Source: Novosphingobium sp. MW5
GTDB taxonomy: Bacteria > Pseudomonadota > Alphaproteobacteria > Sphingomonadales > Sphingomonadaceae
Length of the DNA: 64,000 nt
NCBI GenBank assembly: GCA_025938935.1
Contig: JAPCWB010000001.1
Location: 3,569,001 to 3,633,000 of the forward strand
Direction of reading: 5' to 3'
The notes beneath the pieces are model-generated. The model was given only the letters and a program-made list of their open reading frames with translations, was not told the DNA's origin and did not search any database. Numbering within the stretch: the stretch's first letter is position 1; each line of letters opens with the position of its first letter. The position numbers were made by a program, and so were the translations under genes. Of this stretch, positions 26,070 to 32,847 are shown one piece after another.

Positions 26070-26943
26070 GGCGGCAATTCCCGAGCTGCTCGATGGCCTT
26101 CACCAGTGCAGAGTGATCCCATCCTTCGCCGCCCATGCTGACGCAAGAGCTGAACATCTGCTGCGCGATGGCCGTGTTGGGCAGCGCAAGGCCAAGACTG
26201 CGCGCGGAGCCGAGCGCGAGGTTGAGGTCCTTCTGGTGCAGCTCGATGCGGAATCCGGGATCGAAAGTGCGCTTGATCATGCGCTCGGCATGGACTTCGA
26301 GGATGCGCGACGAGGCGAAACCGCCGAGCAGGGCTTCGCGCACCTTGGCCGGGTCTGCCCCCGCCTTAGCGGCAAACACCAGCGCTTCGCTGACCGCCTG
26401 GATATTGAGTGCGACAATGATCTGGTTGGCGACCTTGGCCACCTGCCCATCGCCGACGCCGCCGACGTGCGTGATGTTCTTGCCCATGAGTTCGAACAGC
26501 GGCAGCGCGCGGGCGAAGGCGTCCGGCTCGCCGCCGCACATGATGGTCAGCGCCGCGTTCTTGGCTCCGACCTCACCGCCGGAGACCGGCGCATCGACAT
26601 AGTCCGAACCCAGCGCGCGAATGCGTTCGGCAAAGCCGCGTGTGGCGATCGGGTCGATCGAGCTCATGTCGACCACCAGCTTGCCTGCTCCGATGCCCTC
26701 GGCAATGCCGCCGGGGCCGAACAGAACGCGCTCAACGTCTGGCGTGTCGGGAACCATCATAATGATGATATCGGAAGCCTCGGCCACTTCGCGGGGCGAA
26801 GCGCAGACGAGCGCACCGCCATCAACGAAGTCCGCCGGAATGTCCGACCGGTTCTTTACCACGGCCAGCCGGTGCCCCGCCGCTTGAAGGTGAAGCGCCA
26901 TGGGGCGGCCCATGATGCCAAGGCCGATGAAACCGATGTTCAT
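26059..26943 (-). CDS. glxR: 2-hydroxy-3-oxopropionate (tartronate semialdehyde) reductase
   Basis: A 294-residue beta-hydroxyacid dehydrogenase. The Rossmann motif is IGFIGLGIMGRPMA at the N-terminus, the substrate motif DAPVSGGEVGAKN near residue 118, and the catalytic Lys lies in GQVAKVANQIIV near 172. It would reduce tartronate semialdehyde to D-glycerate with NAD(P)H. The upstream kinase gene on the same strand would take glycerate to 2-phosphoglycerate. GarR/GlxR and other 3-hydroxyisobutyrate dehydrogenase-like enzymes are hard to separate by motif; the glycerate kinase neighbour supports GlxR. Confidence 0.87.
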   Translation of the reverse strand: MNIGFIGLGIMGRPMALHLQAAGHRLAVVKNRSDIPADFVDGGALVCASPREVAEASDIIIMMVPDTPDVERVLFGPGGIAEGIGAGKLVVDMSSIDPIATRGFAERIRALGSDYVDAPVSGGEVGAKNAALTIMCGGEPDAFARALPLFELMGKNITHVGGVGDGQVAKVANQIIVALNIQAVSEALVFAAKAGADPAKVREALLGGFASSRILEVHAERMIKRTFDPGFRIELHQKDLNLALGSARSLGLALPNTAIAQQMFSSCVSMGGEGWDHSALVKAIEQLGNCRLGE

Positions 26944-26964
26944 TGTAAAGTCTCCAGTAGGTTT

Positions 26965-28227
26965 TCAGCCTGCGCTCTGCGGCAGGACGAGGATGGCGCG
27001 GAAATCGTTGACGTTGGTGCAGGTCGGGCCGGTGACGACCAGATCACCCAGCGCCGAGAACAGGCCGCCGCTATCATGGCGGGCGAGCGAGGCGGCAGGA
27101 TCGAGGCCAAGCGTTTCGGAGCGCGAAAGCGTGTCAGGAGTGATAATCGCGCCGGCCGCGCCTAGGTTTGCCCCGTCCTCGCCGTCGGTATCGCAGGCGA
27201 TGGCCCAGATGCCCGCCTTGCCGCGAAGGGCAAGCGCGAGTGCGAGCGCGAATTCCGTGTTGCGCCCACCCTGTCCGGGGTTTTCGCTACGCACCGTAAC
27301 TGTGGTTTCTCCGCCCGAAAGGAAGAGCGTAGGCTGGTCTGCCTTGAGCGCTGTCGCCGCCATGACCTGCGCCACCTCGCGCGCCTCGCCTTCGATGGCA
27401 TCGCCAAGGATCTCGATACTGAGGCCAGCTTCGCGTCCTCGGGCAGCAGCAGCGGAAAGCGACCCCGCGGCAGAGGCAATCGTCCGAACGGGCGCGCTCT
27501 CGGCCAGTATCGCGTGGCCGGGTTTGAGCAGCAGTTCGCGAACCTTTGACGGAAGGTCTTTGCCCAGCCGGCGCACAGCCACGGTCAGGTCGATCTGCGC
27601 TGTCGGATCGGCCACCGTCGGGCCGGAGGCGATGGCCGAGGCATCATCGCCTGGAATGTCACTGACCGCGAGCGTCACCACCCGCGCGGGAGCGGCCGCC
27701 GCAGCCAAACGTCCACCCTTGATGCCGGATACGCGCCGCCGCACCGCGTTCATCGTGCGGATGTCGAGGCCCGATCTCAGCAGCAGGCGATTGGTCGCTT
27801 GCTTGTCCTCAAGCGACAGCCCTTCTGCGGGCAGGCACAGCGTTGCCGATCCCCCGCCGGAGATCAGCGCGAGAACTTGATCGTCGGGAGAGAGTCCCTC
27901 CACCTGCGCCAGCAGTTCACGTGCGGCTGTCACCGAATTGGCATCAGGCACGGGGTGCCCCGCTTCCAACACCTTCACCTTTGAGCAAGAGCTGACATAG
28001 CCGTAAGGAACCACGACGCAGCCCGAAAGGTCTACTTCCGGCCAAGCCGCCTCGACCGCAGTCGCCATCGCTGCAGAAGCCTTGCCAGCGCCAACCACGA
28101 CGCAGCGCCCCTTCGGCTTTTCAGGAAGATGGCCGTCAAGGACCTCCCTTGGATCGGCAGCCGCAACCGCCGCATCGAACAGTTCGCGCAGCAAGCCGCG
28201 CGCCCAGGTATCGCTAACTTTGTCCAT
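26965..28227 (-). CDS. Glycerate 2-kinase, TtuD/GckA type (DUF4147-MOFRL)
   Basis: A 420-residue protein of the glycerate kinase type 2 family. The N-terminal DUF4147 domain has VVVGAGKASAAMA near residue 45 and LALISGGGSATL near 125. The C-terminal MOFRL domain has LSGGETTVTVR and GRNTEFALALAL. Family members phosphorylate D-glycerate, giving 2-phosphoglycerate; older annotations call them hydroxypyruvate reductase. It lies upstream of the glxR-like gene in one operon, completing glycerate entry into glycolysis. Confidence 0.9.
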   Translation of the reverse strand: MDKVSDTWARGLLRELFDAAVAAADPREVLDGHLPEKPKGRCVVVGAGKASAAMATAVEAAWPEVDLSGCVVVPYGYVSSCSKVKVLEAGHPVPDANSVTAARELLAQVEGLSPDDQVLALISGGGSATLCLPAEGLSLEDKQATNRLLLRSGLDIRTMNAVRRRVSGIKGGRLAAAAAPARVVTLAVSDIPGDDASAIASGPTVADPTAQIDLTVAVRRLGKDLPSKVRELLLKPGHAILAESAPVRTIASAAGSLSAAAARGREAGLSIEILGDAIEGEAREVAQVMAATALKADQPTLFLSGGETTVTVRSENPGQGGRNTEFALALALALRGKAGIWAIACDTDGEDGANLGAAGAIITPDTLSRSETLGLDPAASLARHDSGGLFSALGDLVVTGPTCTNVNDFRAILVLPQSAG

Positions 28228-28330
28228 GTTGGACGAAAGGAAATCAGAGGCGGGTTCGGTTGGGATAACGTCAATCCTGGTAGTTTCGCGGAAAACAGGT
28301 CACCGCCCATGCGATGAAGCCCTCCAAGCT

Positions 28331-28351
28331 TTGGATAAAAGTTTTTACCAA
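28331..28351. promoter_or_regulatory. Candidate operator, site 3 (TTGG-N13-CCAA)
   Basis: A near-palindrome, TTGGATAAAA-G-TTTTTACCAA, lies 53 bases before the GH79 start and 103 bases before the divergent kinase gene start. A 25-bp stretch here (TGGATA...ATGC) is alike in 19 positions to the one upstream of the GH39 gene. Confidence 0.6.
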
Positions 28352-28404
28352 AATGCGCAACAGTGCTAGGAACGGCCCGAAACCCAGAATTTGAGAGGAT
28401 TTAA

Positions 28405-29964
28405 ATGCGCCGGCATCTGCGTCTTGGAACAGCTCTTACCGCTCTTTGCTGCGCAGCCGCGCCGATTGCGGCCCACACGCCCGAAACTTCCTCAGGCGCC
28501 GGCCGCAGCATCGACGTCCGCAACCTGCCTTTCGTCCGCCAGACCGACGAACGCTTCCAGTCCTTCCAGATCGGCTTTTCGCACCTTACTGGAGGTGAGA
28601 CCTGGAAAGCCTTCGACAAGCTTGGCGGCCAACCCGCTAAATCAGTCTCGGACGCCCGTGAAGCCCGCTCCTCGATCGATTTCAACAATCGCCGGTTCCG
28701 CAATCTTACCGCAGCCCTGGCGCCGCTCTATATCCGTTACAGTGGCACCACAGCGAACAACGTCTATTTCCAGGACGACAACAGGCCGCAGATGTCGCAG
28801 CCCCCGAAAGGATTCAAGGTTGTCCTGACCCGCGCGCGCTGGCGGGAAGCTCTGGACTTTGCCCATGCGGTCAATGCGAAGGTCGTGACTTCCTTCACGA
28901 TTTCCCATGGCGTGCGCGATGCTAAACACAACTGGACGCCTGCCATGGCGGCGCCGTGGATGGCCTATACGCGCTCGATCGGTCGCAGCATCTATGCGGC
29001 GGAACTCTACAATGAACCCAATGCGCCAGAATATCCCGAGCTGCCCAAGGGATATACCGCCGAGCAGTTCGGCCGCGACTTTGCCACCTTCAGCACTTTC
29101 CTGGCCAAGGCGGCACCCGGCGTGAAGCTCGCCGGTCCCGGCAATGCCACGCTCGGCATCCCGGGTGTGGCCTCCATCATGAAGCCCAGCCCGGAAGACT
29201 ACGCTATGGCAGATCCGAAGCCGCGCTTCGGCATCTTCTCATACCACTTCTATCCCGTCCTTTCGCAGCGCTGCGCCCCTGCAAATTCGCCGCAGAGCAT
29301 AACCATGGACAAGGCGCTGGACCCAGACTTTCTTGCCCGCCCCGAGCGCCAGTTCCAGTCCATCAGGGCCCTTCGCGACAAGTATGCGCCCGGCGCGCCG
29401 ATCTGGCTGACCGAGACCGGCGGTGCGGCCTGCGGCGGCCTGCAGTGGCAGCAAACCTTCCTCGACATGTTCCGTTATCTGGACACGCAGGCAAGGCTCA
29501 GCAAGCAGGGGCTTGATGCCATCTTCACGCATGCGTTGGTCAGCGGCAACAATGGCGTGATTGACGAAAAGACCTTTGAGCCGAACGCCAGCTACTGGGG
29601 CGCAGTGCTCTGGCGGCGCCTGATGGGCAGCCGCATCCTCGATGCAGGCCCGAACGGCGATGGCTTAAATTCGTATGCCCATTGCCTGCGCGGCAAGCGG
29701 GGCGGCGTGGCGGTTCTCGCCATGAACATGACGGAGCGCGCGAAGTCTCTCGCAATCGCGGGCAAGGCGCAGGTCTACACGTTGACCGCGCAGGAACTTC
29801 AAAGCCGCAACGTCTTGCTCAATGGGAAGCCCTTGAAGCTCACCGCAAAGGACGACCTGCCGCCGATGCGGCCAGTGGCGCACAACTCTGGCACACTCGA
29901 ACTTGCTCCACATTCAATTACCTACGTTGCACTTCCGCAGGCGGGCAACCGAAGCTGCCGCTGA
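28405..29964 (+). CDS. Secreted heparanase-like glycoside hydrolase, family GH79
   Basis: A 519-residue protein with a signal peptide (LTALCCAAAPIAAHT). It resembles heparanases and bacterial beta-glucuronidases: LAPLYIRYSGTTANNVYF near residue 105 matches the R-x-G-G-T strand. The acid/base Glu is E204 in LYNEPN and the nucleophile is E337 in WLTETGG. A beta-sandwich C-terminal domain follows the barrel (TALEL/SITYVAL-like end). It probably removes glucuronic acid or 4-O-methylglucuronic acid from a polysaccharide or glycoside in the periplasm. ATG 28405 has GAGAGGA upstream. The stretch after it (29985-30007) holds a hairpin without a T-run. Confidence 0.82.
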   Translation: MRRHLRLGTALTALCCAAAPIAAHTPETSSGAGRSIDVRNLPFVRQTDERFQSFQIGFSHLTGGETWKAFDKLGGQPAKSVSDAREARSSIDFNNRRFRNLTAALAPLYIRYSGTTANNVYFQDDNRPQMSQPPKGFKVVLTRARWREALDFAHAVNAKVVTSFTISHGVRDAKHNWTPAMAAPWMAYTRSIGRSIYAAELYNEPNAPEYPELPKGYTAEQFGRDFATFSTFLAKAAPGVKLAGPGNATLGIPGVASIMKPSPEDYAMADPKPRFGIFSYHFYPVLSQRCAPANSPQSITMDKALDPDFLARPERQFQSIRALRDKYAPGAPIWLTETGGAACGGLQWQQTFLDMFRYLDTQARLSKQGLDAIFTHALVSGNNGVIDEKTFEPNASYWGAVLWRRLMGSRILDAGPNGDGLNSYAHCLRGKRGGVAVLAMNMTERAKSLAIAGKAQVYTLTAQELQSRNVLLNGKPLKLTAKDDLPPMRPVAHNSGTLELAPHSITYVALPQAGNRSCR

Positions 29965-30015
29965 TCCGCCCACAGTTTTTGGTCAGGGAGCGCCATTGGC
30001 GCCCCCTACTGAAAC

Positions 30016-31068
30016 CTACTTCAGCTTGAAGAGGTAGATGCCGTAGCCCACGCCGCTGGCATCGGTGCTGTGACCTTCCTGAAAGGCGAAGGTCTTGCCA
30101 TCGGGGCTGACGGCGGGGTTCGATGCTTTGAAGCCATCGAACTCGCCAAAGCGGGTCATGCGGACGAAGTCCTTGCCCTGCGGCTCCAGCTTCAACTTCC
30201 AGATATCCATGAACTTGGAGCTGTTCACAGCGGTCCGCTGATCCTTGCCCGATTCGACAAGGATGTGGCGGCCATCCGGGAATATGCCTTCGGGCTCGTT
30301 ATATTCGCCGGTCACCTGCCGGTATGTCGTTCGCGCACCAGTCTTGAGGTCCACGCCATAGATCGCCGCCGTGCGCACCGGCGGTTCGTGATAGCAAACC
30401 CAGATCAGCTCGCCGTCATCATCGCGGAAATCCTGCGGCTCGACCGAGCGGCACGCAGACGAGCTTTCGCGCACGACCTCGCGCTTGTTGGCGATGACAT
30501 AGCGCCCGTCCTGCTCCACCAGATCGGCCACAACGATTGCCGAGGTTCCTTGCGCGTAGGTTTCGGGATTGGTTCGCCAATCCACCGACCAGGCAACGCG
30601 CGGCGACTTGCGCGACATGGCGACGCCTTCGGACACTTTCTGATTGAGGCGCTGCGGGACCTTGCTTCCCCGCCTCAGCACCCAGAATTCCTGTTCGTTG
30701 AAGCGCGTCTTCTCGATGTCCTCGAACTTCGGCGCGCCGATCAGCAGGTAATCGCCGTTTGGGAGATAATGAACGCGCAGGAAGCCCGGATTGGGGAAAT
30801 GTGTGATCAACCGGATGCGGCGCGTGGCCAGTTCGATCTCGAAAGCATCGCCGAAACTTTTGCTCATGAAAGCGATGCGCTTGCCATCGGGCGACCACAC
30901 CGGCCGCTCCCCGAACCATGTCAGGCGCGTCATGTTGGCCGGAAGATGATCGGCCGGATGGCCCGGCCGCGGCGGCTGGACACTCTCCGTCTGCGCGGTG
31001 AGCGGACCGCCCAGCACGATCGCCGCTGCCCCCGCAATCACTAACCTTGTGACCACGCCCGTGCTCAC
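30016..31068 (-). CDS. Secreted beta-propeller (PD40/TolB-like) protein
   Basis: A 350-residue protein with a signal peptide (VIAGAAAIVLGGPLTAQT). It contains several WD40-like PD40 repeats of the form WSPDGKRIAFMS and VSPDGKTFAFQEG. A GTG start at 31068 overlaps the GH39 stop by four bases (GTGA), so the two are translated together. Such propellers occur in polysaccharide lyases as well as binding proteins. I see no catalytic signature that decides this; a role on the same glycan as the GH39 enzyme is likely. Confidence 0.7.
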   Translation of the reverse strand: MSTGVVTRLVIAGAAAIVLGGPLTAQTESVQPPRPGHPADHLPANMTRLTWFGERPVWSPDGKRIAFMSKSFGDAFEIELATRRIRLITHFPNPGFLRVHYLPNGDYLLIGAPKFEDIEKTRFNEQEFWVLRRGSKVPQRLNQKVSEGVAMSRKSPRVAWSVDWRTNPETYAQGTSAIVVADLVEQDGRYVIANKREVVRESSSACRSVEPQDFRDDDGELIWVCYHEPPVRTAAIYGVDLKTGARTTYRQVTGEYNEPEGIFPDGRHILVESGKDQRTAVNSSKFMDIWKLKLEPQGKDFVRMTRFGEFDGFKASNPAVSPDGKTFAFQEGHSTDASGVGYGIYLFKLK

Positions 31069-32573
31069 TTGCCCTTCGCGGTGCTGACGGGCTCCAGCTC
31101 CACTAGCTCAAGCGCGTTGGGCGTCAGCGTAACCGAAACCGAATGCCGTTTCGTCGGCACCACAATCGTTTCGCTCACCATCTGGAGGTTGGCCTTGGCC
31201 GGATCGGTCCAGTAATTGCTGACATTCTGGTCAATCCGGTAGCGCCTCTCGCGCAGCGTCTTGCCCTTCAGGTTCGCGGGCAGTCTGCCGAGATCGATCT
31301 TCAGGTCAAAGTTCTTGCTGTCGGTGTGCTGGTAGTTCCAAACCATTACCGCCGCCCCGCTCTTGTCGCTGGTCGCGATGGCATAGACGCCCTTGCCTTG
31401 GACGAGCGCGTTCGAGCGTGCCGCCACTCGGCGATCCTTGAGCTTGGCCTGCATAGCCATGGCGTTGCCGTAAGGGGTGAAAGTGCGCGTCGGGATAGGG
31501 TTGCCAGCGCCAGCCCGCGTCGCGAGCTGGTCCTTCCGCTCCTCGCTGAAGTGGCGCATGACCCAGTTGAACGGAATTGTTCGAGGGTTCTCCATATACC
31601 AGTAATGCAGCGCAGTGACGCCGGCGGCCCCGGTGAGTGCATCAGCGTGAGGGTCCTTCGCATTATCGAAGGACGGACCGGGATAAATGCCGGTTTCAGT
31701 AATGAACGCTGGAATCTTTGTGTTCAGGCCGCGGCTCGTCAGCGCCTTTTCGAACCTGCCCCGTTCGCTGGCGACCTCGCTTGGATCGAACTTGTAGAAA
31801 TGATAGGCGCGCGGTCCTGTGGTTTCGCCGGTCCCTTCAGGGAAGCGACCATAACCATGCCACGAGAAGAAATCGATGCGTTTGCCGGGCGTGCGATCAG
31901 CCTTGAAATCATCGAGGAAAGCGTTGGTCCACAGCTCGTTGTATTGCATGAATCCCGGCCCGCCGATCTGCATCGGGACCTTCGGCTTCAGCTCGCGGTT
32001 AAGCTCGTTCACCGCCTCGTAATAGGGCTTGTAGAAGGCGTAGAGATCGCCGGGCTTCACCACCTTAGCAAGGTTATGGTCAGGTTCGTTGAAAGCTTCG
32101 ATATAGACGATCTTCGGGAAACGCTGCTTGAGTTCGCGCAGGATCGTCTTGACCACCGGTTTCACCTGTTCCGGCGTTGCCCCGGCGTCCCGCACCATGA
32201 CGCGGGTGTCCATCACAACAAGCAGCGTCTCGGACAACCGGCTGAGATCGGACAGGTAGTCGGTGATGCCATCGTAATTGTAGACCCCGGTCTTGGCATC
32301 GAGGATCAGGTGCGCGTCGACCCAGACCTTGTAGACCTTGCCGTGCAGGCCGTTGGCATTGAGGAACTCGACGTCGGCATCCCTCTGTTCAGGAAAGGTC
32401 CGCGCCCGGCTGACGTTGTTGTAGCGCTCTGGATGAAGATAGGCGCCGCGGGACTTCGAGAAATCGACCGTCACTTCGGCCGGAGCAGTCTCCTGAGCTA
32501 ATGCGATAGCAGGAACGGTTATCGCGAGGCTTGTTGCAACCACGGTGGTCGAGATCTTGCTGCGGCGGCTCAT
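31065..32573 (-). CDS. Secreted GH39-like glycoside hydrolase (clan GH-A)
   Basis: A 502-residue protein with a signal peptide (VVATSLAITVPAIALAQ) and a (beta/alpha)8 barrel. The acid/base Glu is E163 in EAFNEPD and the nucleophile E293 in FITETG, the spacing of clan GH-A. The closest layout is GH39 (beta-xylosidase, alpha-L-iduronidase, and other exo-enzymes). A C-terminal beta domain follows from about residue 400. ATG 32573 has AGGGAG upstream. It forms an operon with the propeller gene, and its promoter carries candidate operator site 4. The family is likely but not certain. Confidence 0.72.
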   Translation of the reverse strand: MSRRSKISTTVVATSLAITVPAIALAQETAPAEVTVDFSKSRGAYLHPERYNNVSRARTFPEQRDADVEFLNANGLHGKVYKVWVDAHLILDAKTGVYNYDGITDYLSDLSRLSETLLVVMDTRVMVRDAGATPEQVKPVVKTILRELKQRFPKIVYIEAFNEPDHNLAKVVKPGDLYAFYKPYYEAVNELNRELKPKVPMQIGGPGFMQYNELWTNAFLDDFKADRTPGKRIDFFSWHGYGRFPEGTGETTGPRAYHFYKFDPSEVASERGRFEKALTSRGLNTKIPAFITETGIYPGPSFDNAKDPHADALTGAAGVTALHYWYMENPRTIPFNWVMRHFSEERKDQLATRAGAGNPIPTRTFTPYGNAMAMQAKLKDRRVAARSNALVQGKGVYAIATSDKSGAAVMVWNYQHTDSKNFDLKIDLGRLPANLKGKTLRERRYRIDQNVSNYWTDPAKANLQMVSETIVVPTKRHSVSVTLTPNALELVELEPVSTAKGK

Positions 32574-32636
32574 CGTGACGCTCCCTGAAAAACAAACCTG
32601 GCAACTAGCGCCTGAAGTGCATCGAGCGAGTGCAAA

Positions 32637-32657
32637 TTGGTAATATTTTGTATCCAG
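32637..32657. promoter_or_regulatory. Candidate operator, site 4 (CTGG-N13-CCAA on minus strand)
   Basis: On the minus strand CTGGATACAAAATATTACCAA lies 64-84 bases before the GH39 start. It aligns with site 3 over 25 bp with 19 identical positions and in the same orientation towards its gene, which suggests shared control of the GH79 and GH39 genes. Confidence 0.58.
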
Positions 32658-32777
32658 TGCTAGATGCCGGACAATGCCAAGCTTCCGCAAGCCCTGCCTT
32701 ATACCATCGCTCGGGCGGTGAAAATGGCCCTGTTGAGCGGCCATTAGCGCTTGACACAAAAGTGGCCTGACCGATAT

Positions 32778-32798
32778 TTGGGAAAAAGATTAAACCAG
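32778..32798. promoter_or_regulatory. Candidate operator, site 5 (TTGG-N13-CCAG), TonB receptor promoter
   Basis: TTGGGAAAAAGATTAAACCAG lies 50-70 bases upstream of the receptor start. It overlaps a second inverted repeat, CCAGAA-N7-TTCTGG (32795-32813), whose spacer contains TTGACA, a good -35 hexamer. The rest of 32574-32777 shows no further structure except site 4. Confidence 0.5.
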
Positions 32799-32847
32799 AA
32801 ATTGACATTCTGGCGTGTCATTTATTGACCTTACAGGGAGGGGTAAT

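Noticed and set aside
29985..30007. Hairpin between the convergent GH79 and propeller genes as a terminator
   Set aside because: The stem has a mismatch and no T-run follows on either strand, so I do not list it as a terminator.
31143..32501. Long plus-strand open frame (452 codons) opposite the GH39 gene
   Set aside because: It is a shadow of the GC-rich codon pattern of the real gene: no domain, no ribosome site, and the minus-strand product has clear catalytic motifs.
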